64,000 nucleotides of DNA from Xylogone sp. PMI_703 (taxonomy: Eukaryota > Ascomycota > Leotiomycetes): contig JAJTUQ010000005.1 in NCBI GenBank assembly GCA_021399445.1, positions 3,286,001 through 3,350,000 on the forward strand, in the 5' to 3' direction. The stretch's first letter is position 1, and every line of letters starts with the position of its first letter. A program made the position numbers and the translations under genes. The notes below the pieces were generated by a model. That model did not search any database and was not told the DNA's origin. It was given only the letters and a program-made list of their open reading frames with translations. Of this stretch, positions 24,076 to 34,435 are shown piece after piece.

Positions 24076-25194
24076 ATGAAGCCTTATACAATTACAGGAC
24101 CTGTGGACTGCAAGGTCAAACCTGATCTTAGCGTTCTGAAAGGCAAATCTGTTATCGTGACCGGCGGTGCGAGTGGGTTGGGCGAGGGCTATGTACGAGC
24201 CTTTTCCACAAATGGAGCTTTTGTCACATTTGGTGATATCGATGAGACCAAGGGCAAGAAGCTTGCGGAGGAAACTGGAGCCCAATTCGTGAAAGTTGAT
24301 GTGGCAAATTGGGAACATCAGGTTCAGATGTTCAAAGCTGCTAAAGCAGCTAGTCCTCACAAGAGCGTGGATATTGTAATTGCAAATGCTGGTATTGGAG
24401 GTAGAGACTCGCTCTGGGAATTACAAGGTACCAGCACCTCTCTGCTCAAACACTTAGCTTCAATATTACTCATACGAAGTTAGACCCAGATAGCGAGCCT
24501 GTAAAACCCGATTTCCCAATTCTAGATGTGGATCTCATCGGTGCTCTTTATACATTCAAGCTCGCGTGTCACTATTTCCGAGCTCAGCCCGAGGATTCTG
24601 AGCGTGATAGATGCTTCATTTTTAAAGGCAGTTTATCTGGTTACGTGGATAACATAGTAAGCATTTACTGGACGTAGAATATCAACAGTATCGTGCTAAC
24701 AATAATAGGGAAATTGGCAATACGCTGTCGCCAAATGGGGATTGAGAGGATTAACGAACAATGCTAGAAGATCTACAGACCAACAGGGGATTCGTGTCAA
24801 CTATGTTGCTCCTTAGTAAGTTAGAAATGTGCACGGAGTTCTTATGTTATTAATTTTGAATAGCTATGTTTTGAGTGGGATCAGAAGCTTGGAGACTCAG
24901 AAATATCTAGAATCACACGGGGTCCAATGGGCACGTAGTGAGGACTGTGACGCGGCAATGCTGAGAATTGCCTGTGACAAATCTATCCATGGGCATTCTC
25001 TCAGTATACTATCTCGTGAAGATGTTGCTGAAGGTTTCAAAGATAATGACGAAGATGACTTCGCCCATAATCCTTTGCTAAAGAAACTTCAGAGTATAAT
25101 GCTCGTTGCGGTTCCTAAGGTATTTAGCTCGCTCTTACCCACCAGAGAATACAACTCTTAACTAACAATATACTAGAAATGGGCTCAAGCATAA
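24076..25194 (+). CDS. SDR 2, 15-hydroxyprostaglandin dehydrogenase-like
   Basis: NAD-dependent short-chain dehydrogenase resembling fungal proteins annotated as 15-hydroxyprostaglandin dehydrogenase. Exons 24076-24427, 24484-24656, 24709-24815, 24864-25119 and 25177-25194 join in frame to 301 residues. Seen: KSVIVTGGASGLGEGYVRAF (TGxxxGxG loop), GDIDETKG (acidic residue for NAD), DIVIANAGIGG, VDLIGALYTFKLACHYF, serine segment FKGSLSGY and active-site YAVAK in NWQYAVAKWGLRGLT. The last intron (25120-25176) has a textbook CTAAC branch point and leaves only five codons; if it is retained the protein ends at 25161 instead. The first acceptor must be the second of two nearby AGs (24483) to hold frame. 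No targeting signal seen. Confidence 0.87.
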
Positions 25195-26197
25195 ATGGAA
25201 TACTACGTAGAAGTCATTATGATATTTACCATGAACTCGCCATGGTCGTAGATTCTAGTCTAATCTAAAGTATTAGAATATATGCTATTCTCTTTGTTTG
25301 ATCTAGTCTTAAAATTCGCTTACAAAGTAAGAATCAGTATTGTATTTGATTGTTACATAGTATTTGCAGTGATTCTGTAGAGGTTCGTTAATGCCACCTA
25401 CTAAAGTATCTTATAGTGAAAATGAAGAGCAAGTACAACATAGTAAGACCAAGTAGTTGTGTATTAATAACTTCGGAGTAATCAATTGAGTTGAGCACGA
25501 GATTTCTATCTACTAAAGAACTTATCTATTTACATATCTAAGTGAGTGTGTGAGGATCCTGATAAGCCTACTGGGTCTACTAGGTGACTACTCAGTAGTT
25601 CTGGAAGCCTCCTGCTCTGGGGAACTCCTGGTTCCTGGGAACCAGCTCTCGAGATCCCAATGATCCTATAAGGAGGAGCTATCCCTTTGTAGAGCCCCTT
25701 ATTCAGTAGTAGCTTACCAGTTACATGTACGTACATGGGTTTGCGCGAGATCATTCAGATCAACAATAATAGTTCTGACAGTTTATATAGCATATAATAA
25801 AATTTTAGTTGAATGCTTTAATATTTGTGGGCGTGAGCACAATGTGGTCCCAATAATAAAGCAGTGGGATTAATTCTGAAGAACTGTTCTCGCCTTCGGT
25901 CACAGAAGCGCTAACCTGCCAGTTTACGGTACATGTACTCGATGTAGTCAACTTGCCCCGGACCGGGTACGGCCCGCGGATATAAAAACGTTTCAGCTAA
26001 GGCTCCCTCTATTCGGTAATTAAAATTTTGTTATTCGTAGTAATTCAAGAACTGGACGTAATATAGACATCGAGTACATAAATCTGATGTTGTTTGATTT
26101 TAATGCAATCTTGAAAAGTTAAACGCTTTAGTTTAATGGTGAAGTTGAGTGCTATTCTTTGACGTTGACACCTCTGCAAGATTATTGGCAGTTGGCA
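25195..26197. other. Intergenic
   Basis: About 1 kb, very AT-rich except for a GC-richer patch at about 25,540-25,740 of unknown origin. The 3' end is the promoter of the MDR gene (see 25957-25989). Confidence 0.4.
25957..25989 (+). promoter_or_regulatory. CGG-rich palindrome and TATA box
   Basis: CCCGGACCGGG (25957-25967) is a palindrome with 5-bp arms, followed by a second CGG/CCG cluster and then TATAAAAAC (25981-25989), about 210 nt before the ATG at 26198. CGG triplets in inverted or everted order are the usual targets of fungal Zn2Cys6 regulators. Binding is inferred, not shown. Confidence 0.45.
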
Positions 26198-27310
26198 ATG
26201 GATAACCCACGGAGTATCAAACCTCTGCCACATACCATGCGTGCCCTTGTACAGCAGGAATATGGCAAAGACCTGGTAGTTGAAAACAAGCCCGTTCCTC
26301 GTGCAACATCTGGATCTGCTGTTGTCAAGGTCCTCGCAGGTGCAGTCGTACCCTATCTGGGCGAGATCTATGACGGTAGCCGTCAGTACCCTTATCCAAC
26401 TCCCTTGACCACGGGTTGCTATGCCATCGCACGCATTGCAGAGCTCGGTCCGGACGCTACTTCTCTACATGAAGGCGATCTGGTCTGGGTAGACTGTGTC
26501 ATCCGGCCACGCGACAACCCCTCGCTGCTCTTCCTCACCAGCTTCCATCACGGATTTTCCCCTAATGCCGAGAAGCTGATGCAAGGAGAGTGGCGTGATG
26601 GTACATTCGCTGAATATGCTAAGATGCCCTTAGAGAATCTCTTCCTCCTTGATGAGGCCAAAGTACTGGGAAGTTTGGGCTATACGCCTACGGACCTCGT
26701 TAGCATGGCGAGGATGCTGGTCCCATATGGAGGCATTCACGACATTGGGATTACGCCGGGTGAGACGGTACTTATTGCGCCAGCAACAGGTGGCTGGGGC
26801 GGTGCAGCGGTCGAACTAGCCCTTATCTTAGGAGCCGGTAGAGTGATTGCCATGGGCCGCAACCACGTACGCCTGTCGGAGTTGGCCCAGCTGAGTCCTC
26901 GCGTCATCACTCTCCCTATGATAGGTAGTCTTCAGGAAGAGGTCCAGGCTTTAACAAACCTTGGGGGCAATGTCGATGTCTTCTTCGACATTGGCCCGCC
27001 TGGGGCCTCGCAGTCAACCTACTTCCAGGCTGGGATCCTGGCGCTCAAGCATGGCGGCCGGGCGTGCTTAATGGGTGGTCAGATGGAGAACGTCGAGATA
27101 CCCTATCAGAAGGTCATGAGCCACGATTTGATGATTAAAGGTAAGCTGATGTACGCTGCGCAGGATGTGAGAGAAGTGTTACAAATGGTAGAGACAGGCA
27201 TCATTAAGCTGGGCCCTAGTCCAGGCCAGTTTGGGCTGGAGCAGTGGAAGGAGGCATTTACAACAGCCAGGGAGAATTCAGCACCTACATGGGTTGCTCT
27301 TGTGCCGTGA
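26198..27310 (+). CDS. Medium-chain dehydrogenase (MDR) 1, intronless
   Basis: 370-residue member of the zinc-type alcohol dehydrogenase/quinone oxidoreductase (MDR) superfamily, without introns. N-terminal GroES-like half: MRALVQQEYGKDLVVENKPV, then LTTGCYAIARIAELG and GDLVWVDCVI. Nucleotide-binding half: LIAPATGGWGGAAVELALIL, in which GGxGGA replaces the usual GxGxxG-type loop, then GAGRVIAMGRN. I do not see the cysteine-rich structural zinc lobe, nor a clear Cys-His catalytic zinc set, so a zinc-independent reductase is possible. The start at 26198 is the first ATG; reading further upstream gives no ATG. Codon use is GC-richer than in its neighbours. Substrate unknown. Confidence 0.87.
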   Translation: MDNPRSIKPLPHTMRALVQQEYGKDLVVENKPVPRATSGSAVVKVLAGAVVPYLGEIYDGSRQYPYPTPLTTGCYAIARIAELGPDATSLHEGDLVWVDCVIRPRDNPSLLFLTSFHHGFSPNAEKLMQGEWRDGTFAEYAKMPLENLFLLDEAKVLGSLGYTPTDLVSMARMLVPYGGIHDIGITPGETVLIAPATGGWGGAAVELALILGAGRVIAMGRNHVRLSELAQLSPRVITLPMIGSLQEEVQALTNLGGNVDVFFDIGPPGASQSTYFQAGILALKHGGRACLMGGQMENVEIPYQKVMSHDLMIKGKLMYAAQDVREVLQMVETGIIKLGPSPGQFGLEQWKEAFTTARENSAPTWVALVP

Positions 27311-28916
27311 GGACTTTTTGCTCCTGGATTGACGTACTCTTTCCTGTTCGCCAAGCCCTAGACTCCGTTAATATTATGGAAAATATTACGCCTTTTTTTA
27401 TGCTTCCTGATTATAGGTTAAATATAACTTCTTGATACGACCATCAACGTCTTGTTTAAACAGGGCCTCAAACCGTTGCCGGTGAATATATCTATAACAT
27501 AGAAGTAAGTAACACGACTTCTAATAGAGAATATCCAACAAACGAATTATAAATTTATTTGTCATGTCGGAGTGGCTCAGAGGTTTAATCTAGAGAAACG
27601 GGAGGGTATAACGAGCATTTCTTCGGTGTGGAATTAGTATTCAACTACTGGCGGCGGATGAAAGTGGAGACGAATAACAAGTCAGGATTAAAAATACACC
27701 TAGCTCAGTAACTAACTTTACAAGTGAGAGCAAATTTATTGTAGCGCTAGTTACGTTAAAAAAGAGCCGTGTAAGGAACGGGTGGTATGGACATAGCAGT
27801 AACGGTCGATTTAAGCCTACTATTTTACAAAGAATTTATTCCGTAAAGTGGACATTTAGTGAACATAGAACAAGGATTGCAGGGACAGTATAAGCTTTAA
27901 TTAGGAAACTTCAGAACAACTTCATACAGGCCCTATTAATTCCCACCTCCACATCCGTAAACTAGTATTTGAAGGGGGGTTTATCTATACAACTCCACGG
28001 CTGAACACAGACGTCAATATGGGGATTAATCGGGCTTGTATGAAAGTATTTGAGTGAGATCTTACCAAGGTTTGATCCGCAGCGGAGAAGAGTGGGTCCA
28101 CCGATACGTGTAAGCAGCATGTCACGTTTTTGCGAATCAAGTCCATTGTATTAAGAGTTATAGCGCGGTGGTTAGATCGTAATATCATCGTCTGCATTCT
28201 TTAGTTCAATAGCTTTGCCCTTATGTCTTAGGGGCCTCACTTTCAAGACTTAACTGCTAGGAGATCTTTAGCTATTTGGCTTTGATGCAATTGTAACCGA
28301 TATGGCAAAGTTTATTACACTAACAAAACAATGCCAAAGAGGCAGATGTGGAAATCAACTATTCCTGAAGCCACTACTGATGTCCCAAAAGTAGGTAAAA
28401 TGGTATCCTTGTTCTCACAAAGGGTATATGCCTTGCGATATCGCATAGAAACTAGGTACTTAAGAACGATGATAATGAGAGCAGTCTGGGAGTTGAGTTC
28501 TTCCAGAGAGTTGGTGCCAATCCACCCAGAACGAGAGAATTCATTCGGTGAGACTGTGCCGTCACCCTATAGAAAGTGCGGGGATACTAGAAGTATCTTT
28601 ACCTTGTTTGGCTCTGAGAAGGTATAGCGATCGTAATATAGCAAGTCAAGTGTTGTGGCTGATCCGGACGGCGACGCCAGACCTTAGATCGACCCACAGT
28701 AGGCCGATTCATAATGTAAGGGTGCCGTGTATTTTGACAACCCGATTGAGCACGTTAGATGCTAGCATGGGGCCAAACCCAGTGTGTTCATTGCGCAAAA
28801 TTTATAAGTAGGGCACCTACATGATGCGGTGAGTTTTCAAGGACTTCCTCGCACTTCATCAATCTCCACACCTTAGATTAAATACCATTGTCATTCTTCT
28901 ACCATCGTTATCCTAA
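27311..28916. other. Intergenic, no gene seen
   Basis: About 1.6 kb, AT-rich. Open frames are short and without motif. A tRNA A-box-like stretch near 27,567 has no matching B box. Confidence 0.4.
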
Positions 28917-29956
28917 ATGTCTCTGGAAGGAAAAGTCATAGCTATCTCCGGTGCCTCGTCTGGCATTGGTCTGGAAGCGGCACGTGAATGCCTTTCCCAA
29001 GGCGCAAAAATATCCATATGCAGTCGCAACTCCAATAATTTAGCTAAAGGTCTTGCAGATCTTACGGCAACTTACCCTAAAGACCGAATCTTGAGCACTA
29101 CCGTCGACGTCTCAGACGGTACCGCTGTAGCTTCTTGGATTGAGGATACTGTTGCTCATTTCGGACGCTTGGATGGTGCGGTTAATAACGCGGGTGTAGG
29201 TGATCACCAGCATTCTCTCCTGTCACCACTTAATCTAGTTAACGCACCGTAAGGGGCCTGGCGTTTAAAGATACTAATAGCATGTTTTCTCAACAGATCG
29301 GGCCTGAGGGCGGCGTTATCGCCCCGCTAATGAGCCTGTCAAACGCAGCATGGGACGATATGATAAAGATCAATCTTAGTGGCGTCTTCTACGCAATGCG
29401 CGCCCAGGTTCAGGCTATGGTCAAGAACGAACGTGACGCCAAGGGAAATACGGGCAGCATTGTTAACATCAGCTCTCTAGGCGGAATTCGTGGCTTCCCC
29501 GGAGCCTCACATTATGCCGCTGCAAAGTGGGGGGTAAGTGTATTCCAAAATTTCTGGGATTGTGGACAAAAATAGCTAAGGCATTTGCGCAGATTATTGG
29601 ACTTACAAATTCTGTGGCCAAGGAAATGGGTGCTCATGGTATTAGAGCTAACTCTGTTTGCCCGTACGTACTCTGCCCCCCTCTGCCAGAATATTTGCTT
29701 GAAATTTATTACGAAATATTGTGTTCTGTTCTGTTCTAAAATTACTCTTAACTACAGTGGAGTGATCAATACTGCGATGCTCGAAGGAACAGTGGGAGAG
29801 TTAGCTGAAGGCCTACGAATGGCTGCCGAGACAAACGCATTGAAGAGAATGGCAACTCCAGATGAATGTGCCGGCATAATTGCGCTTCTACTAAGTGACA
29901 AGGCGAGTTACATAACTGGTTCTACGCAAGTAGTTGATGGTGGATCATCTTCGTGA
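28917..29956 (+). CDS. Short-chain dehydrogenase/reductase (SDR) 3
   Basis: Classical NAD(P)-dependent SDR. Exons 28917-29195, 29297-29533, 29593-29663 and 29758-29956 join in frame to 261 residues. Motifs: GKVIAISGASSGIGLEAARE, VNNAGIGPEGG formed across intron 1 (donor GTAGGT at 29196), NISSLGG with the catalytic serine, HYAAAKWGIIGLTNSVAKEM with Tyr-Lys spanning intron 2, IRANSVCPGVINTAM across intron 3 and ITGSTQVVDGG near the end. An in-frame read through donor 1 would wrongly extend exon 1 by about 18 codons. No targeting signal is seen. Substrate unknown; third SDR in this run. Confidence 0.9.
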
Positions 29957-31211
29957 TCATTCACAGAATTAGAGTCATCTTGAACTTAGATATTTGTTGG
30001 GTCAGCAAAGTCAGTTGCAAAAGTCTTGATACTCCATGGCATCGCTCGCATATCGCAATTTTCGTGTATAGACCAGCCACAAAGTTATACATTTAAACAG
30101 CTATAAATTGCTACTACCTTGCTACTCCCACCACATAGAAAATTCCTAAAACTGTATTGACTCACCAATTTAATAATTACTCCATAGGTAGTGTGCTTGC
30201 TTGAAATCCAAGGCGCTGATGTACGTGCTACAGTAATCGAAACCAATACACAATATGCTCAATTATGAAACAAACGACACTGGATCCAGCAACATCTTTG
30301 GCTTTCAAGGGTGTTGAAGCCGCGATAGATACATGTAGAAATTCTCTAAGAAGTATTATGTGTCTTCTCATATCTCTTTCAATTTATAGTTGATATTTAA
30401 TGCCTTGTGCACGAGATGGTTGCTTGATCGAACAAAATGGCTGGATTGCCACAGTACCACATTCAAAAAGTATTACATAACCAGATAGTTTTTGGACCTG
30501 TTGGGTCTAAAAGTTAAGGTGGGCGAATGGTAGTGCCGCGGATGGTCTGTTATGTTTAAGTGATTGCGCCGCAGGGAACAGAGAGCAGAAAACAAACTCT
30601 GCTGTGGCGCTATCGTCACCGTATTACCATATCTCACGAAAATGGCCCTCGAATTAAAAAGCGGATATAATGCGATACAGCGCATATTGTCAGCACTAGA
30701 AGGCCAACCACTGAGTGAGTATAGCATAGAGAGTAATGCAGGGGCTTAGTTCGAGGGCCATTTTCGTGAGATTGGACAGAATTTGTAAACTCTATTCGGA
30801 CTCCACATATCTCCGCAGGTACAAGACAAAGCGGGTGTACAAGTTTTGGATTATTCACACCATGAGTTAGATACTATGCCTGGAAGCCACCGACTCATGT
30901 ACAATTTTTTTTCTCACTCCGCTCTCTACTTTCCTTCGGATGGATATTGTAACCCCGCGGACTATTGTATCAACTCATAATTGGTTTTGTATGAACCGGA
31001 CTGTCTAGCGGACTTCTAGTATACAAGGCTTTTGTCATTACGCGCATTTATATACGTATTATAAGCTATATATAATCTTGTTGGTTTCTATGAATATTGA
31101 TATGAGAGACAGCAACAAAGCATAGTATCTCTTCAACAGTCGTCCCCGTTGCTCTTCGTCAATACGTAAATTGGCAAAAACTCATCTCATCTGAAACAGA
31201 CTCCTAAAATT
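29957..31211. other. Intergenic with inverted repeat
   Basis: About 1.25 kb with no gene. It contains the perfect inverted repeat listed at 30631-30772, and just before it a shorter imperfect one (GCGCCGCAG near 30,567 against CTGTGGCGC near 30,602). Confidence 0.45.
30631..30772. repeat. Perfect 23-bp inverted repeat, 96-bp spacer
   Basis: Left arm 30631-30653 begins ATCTCACGAAAATGG and is exactly the reverse complement of 30750-30772, which ends CCATTTTCGTGAGAT. The whole unit is 142 bp, the size of a small MITE-like element or a transcribed hairpin. I see no flanking target-site duplication, which weakens the transposon reading. Confidence 0.7.
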
Positions 31212-32365
31212 ATGGCTCTCCCCACTCATACGGCGCAATGGGTCCTAAGCGGGCAAAATGGCTTCCAGGACTTGAAGTACCAAGAATCGGTTCCAATCCC
31301 TAGCCTGGGTGATCATGACTGTTTAATCAAGATTGGAGCTGTGTCACTGAATTTTCGAGATATTGCGATTGCAATGGTGAGCCGTGCTTGTTAGATCCAA
31401 ATCGTCTTCGCTATCTACAACCGTGAAGTACAGTGTTTGGCGTACTGACCTGTTTCTCTATCCATGTTTAGGGCGTATATCCCCCCGGTGCATCGACGCC
31501 AGTGGTTCCCATTTCTGACGGCGCTGGTACGATAGTGGCAGTAGGACCTCGAGTCCGCAACTTCAAGCCTGGCGACCGCGTTTGTCCTCTCAATACCCCG
31601 GGCCATCTATCTGGGAAGATGAATCCCAACAAACAACATTCCACACTAGGTGGCCATTTCGACGGTGTACTCCGAGAATACGCCGTCTTCGAGGATCAAG
31701 TCCTCGTTCCCGTGCCGAATAACCTCTCGCTTGTTGAGGCTAGTACCTTACCTGGAGCTGCTGTCACAGCGTGGAACATTCTCTACGGTAGTCTTGATGC
31801 CCAGCTCAAGCCAGGAGATATTATTCTCACCCAGGGAACTGGGGGAACCAGCCTGTTTGTCATACAATTTGCTCTTTCAGCTGGCGCTACTGTCATCGCT
31901 ACGACCTCATCAACGACAAGTAAAAAGGCCGAGATACTAAAACAACTTGGGGTACAGCATATTATTAATTATACGACGGACCCACACTGGGGAGAAACTG
32001 CAAAGAGCCTGACTCCGGGGGGAGTGGGAGTAGATCATGTTGTTGACCTCGCAGGCACTGCTACTCTCGAGCAGTCCCTGAAAGCTTTACGCTATGAAGG
32101 GATGCTGTCGGCAGTGGGCTTTCTGTCAGGGGTAAATGATGGGATGGGGCCGGGCTTGCTGGAAACTCTATTAAATGCAGTGACAGTGCGAGGGCTCATT
32201 GGGGGTTCCAAGTTACAATTTGAGGAGATGAATCGTGCCATCGAACAACGGAATATCAAGCCTGTAGTGGATGAAAAGATTTTCGGCTTCTCAGAGATAC
32301 ATGAAGCGTATCAATATCTAGTCAGTCAGAAGCATGTTGGAAAGGTTGTGATAAAGATTGAATAA
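31212..32365 (+). CDS. Medium-chain dehydrogenase (MDR) 2, ADH-like
   Basis: 352-residue zinc-type alcohol dehydrogenase-like protein. Exons 31212-31376 and 31472-32365 join in frame. Seen: KIGAVSLNFRDIAIAMGVYP across the intron, PVVPISDGAGTIVAVGPRVR, FKPGDRVCPL, LPGAAVTAWNILYG, LTQGTGGTSLFVIQFALSAG (cofactor loop) and VDHVVDLAGTATLEQSLKAL. The proton-relay and cysteine-rich zinc lobe of classical ADHs are absent; it resembles the fungal zinc-binding ADH-domain proteins often found near specialised-metabolism genes. The gene is convergent with the LovD-like gene. Reaction probably NADPH-dependent reduction of an enone, aldehyde or ketone; substrate unknown. Confidence 0.88.
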
Positions 32366-32686
32366 TCATTTTGCTTTTCTGGATATTGTAGTAGGCAGCA
32401 GGCATTTATTTATGTGCATTGTCTCACATTCTACACTGGAATTTTATACAATATCTCAATTTTGATCACACTGACTGGTTAGTACTTATATAAACTGCCA
32501 TTCATTATCATATCTCTCTATCCGGTCTTCCGAGTGAGGCACTTATAACATATTGTTACGATAGTCTGCAACCAAGAGGCTTCTCGCACGTGCCCATTAG
32601 TTCTGACAGATAACTATTGCATGCTTGAGAGTAATATGATTATTGTTACTTCTTACGTACAAATAGTAACAACATTTTCCTGTATA
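32366..32686. other. Convergent intergenic spacer
   Basis: About 320 nt between the 3' ends of two convergent genes; AT-rich, no feature recognised. Confidence 0.4.
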
Positions 32687-33922
32687 TCATGGGCCTTGTT
32701 CCTTCTTCCATGCAGCACGCTTGCGGTAAATATCATGGCGGAACGTCTGCTTAAGAGCCTCAACCACACCGCCATCAACAGGGAGCGCAGCCTGGATAGC
32801 ACCGACACCACATAGATCGTTCTTGCGGTCAATGAACCAGCTGAAAGTCAATCCACCACCCCAAGTCATCGTGCGCTCTCCATACCAGCCATCCACATCC
32901 TCGAGGGTGAGCAGGCCGCCCAGTCCATGCCCTACTTTCGTCTCAACCGAAGTTCCAACACGGAAGAAGACGCCCATCGGCCCAGTAAGTGCAGCCCGGT
33001 GACTCTCAGTAGCTTCTGGGCTCAAGTGATGTTCGAACATGTCACTAACTGTCTCTGGTTTGAGGAGTTTGCCGTCATTGGCCAGAAGAGACTGTAGCAC
33101 CTTGACGTAGTCGGGGACCGTCATGAATAGGCCGTGGCCACCGAAATCCCCCTTTGTAACTTTATTCATATCACCACTTCCTCCCAGAACGGCGCGGCCA
33201 AGAGCCTCAGGGTCATCAGGGTTCAAATCAACGAGACGTGCGCGTAGATCTTCGCGCGTCACCGGGTGGAACTGTGTGTCTGTGATGCCCAGGGGACCAA
33301 AGATACGCTCATGCATGCGCTCACCCAGCGTCTTTCCTGTCAGACGCTCTACGATACGGCCGGCCCAGTCGAGTCCAGCGCCATACATCCATTTATTGCC
33401 AGGCTGAAAGCCGAGAGGATAAGTGTACAGCTCCTCGACCCGCATCTTGTTGCTCTCATCCGGGTTTGTAGGCCGCGAGGCAAACTTCTCACGCCACCGA
33501 CTGACGAGAGGGTCAAGGAAGAAATAAGGCACACCAGCGCTGTGTGTCAGCAGCATTTCCAGTGTGATGGGATGGGCTGCAGGCTCGAGAAGCGGCGTTT
33601 CCCCGTCCTCAGAGAATCCGGTGATGACCTGCTTGGAGGTGAGCTCCGGAACAATGGCGGAGAGGTCACCATTCAGTGATACGAGTCCATCCTCGACGCA
33701 CTGCAGAGCGGCGATAGAGGTAAGGAGCTTGGTGGCTGAGGCGAGATAGACCACATCGTCGAGCCGGTGAGGACGTTTCTTGCCGGATAGCAGCGTTCGC
33801 ACTCCCAGAATCTTTTCATAGGCGAAGTTTCCCTTGGAGTCTGCGGCGCTGATGATGACACCATTGATCTTGCCAGCGTCAATTGCTTCCGGGAAAGCCG
33901 TGTTGATATCTGCTTCAGACAT
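32687..33922 (-). CDS. LovD/beta-lactamase-type transesterase or esterase
   Basis: 411-residue, intronless serine hydrolase/acyltransferase of the beta-lactamase (class C, EstB/LovD) superfamily. LovD-type members move an acyl group onto a polyketide alcohol; others are esterases. The S-x-x-K catalytic motif is SATK at residues 62-65 (in VVYLASATKLLTSIAALQCV). The tyrosine motif is Tyr180 in WMYGAGLDW. TLEMLLTHSAGVPYFF and GHGLGGLLTLEDVDGWYGER are also typical, and WGGGLTFSWFIDRK near the C terminus corresponds to the third active-site strand. No signal peptide. The start is the first ATG. The gene is GC-richer than its surroundings. No polyketide synthase is present, so an acylation role in a pathway cannot be claimed. 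Confidence 0.88.
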   Translation of the reverse strand: MSEADINTAFPEAIDAGKINGVIISAADSKGNFAYEKILGVRTLLSGKKRPHRLDDVVYLASATKLLTSIAALQCVEDGLVSLNGDLSAIVPELTSKQVITGFSEDGETPLLEPAAHPITLEMLLTHSAGVPYFFLDPLVSRWREKFASRPTNPDESNKMRVEELYTYPLGFQPGNKWMYGAGLDWAGRIVERLTGKTLGERMHERIFGPLGITDTQFHPVTREDLRARLVDLNPDDPEALGRAVLGGSGDMNKVTKGDFGGHGLFMTVPDYVKVLQSLLANDGKLLKPETVSDMFEHHLSPEATESHRAALTGPMGVFFRVGTSVETKVGHGLGGLLTLEDVDGWYGERTMTWGGGLTFSWFIDRKNDLCGVGAIQAALPVDGGVVEALKQTFRHDIYRKRAAWKKEQGP

Positions 33923-34435
33923 AGTGGATGTTTAGTAGAATGTATGCTTATGGAGATATATATATTTATATGAGGAGAGTACAGACCAATATATACACCT
34001 TAGATGATCTCCATAGCTCCGCTTTTCTGATACTTTATTCATGCTTGCTTGATTTGGTGTTGTTGAACGTTCGCATCGTTAGCTGCAGCCTAAGGGCACG
34101 GCGGCGTGACTAACTCGGCGTTAGCTAAAGATTGCATGGCCTAAGGCCGACGACCGACTATCTGGTAATATAGGGCACTCCAGGAGGCCTATATATATAT
34201 ATATGGCTGTACTTGACCACTATTCTCTTACTTTTAGCTCTTCAGTTCAAATCAATCAGCTTTCAACCACTTTATATGATATATTGCTGTTCGTCATAAC
34301 CAACAAGAACGATACACTCGCATTCACCCACCAGTTGGGCAGTCGCAGGGTTACACTTTCTCTGTTACAAGCGTTTGCGCTTGCCAATATTTTAATTTCG
34401 ACATTAAGTTTCAATCAGATGTGCCTTATCTATTT
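33923..34435. other. Intergenic with AT microsatellite
   Basis: About 510 nt; promoter of the LovD-like gene on the minus strand. Contains an (AT)7 run at 34191-34204. No gene. Confidence 0.45.
34191..34204. repeat. (AT)7 microsatellite
   Basis: Fourteen uninterrupted alternating A and T bases. Confidence 0.8.

Noticed and set aside
25530..25754. GC-richer patch with a minus frame, considered as a retroelement fragment
   Set aside because: No conserved motif, LTR or second copy seen in the window.
27563..27640. tRNA-like start (TGGCTCAGAGG matches an A box)
   Set aside because: No B box or acceptor-stem pairing within the next 90 nt.
32687..33922. Statin-like polyketide cluster based on the LovD-like gene
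   Set aside because: No polyketide synthase, thioesterase or P450 in the window; the superfamily also includes plain esterases.
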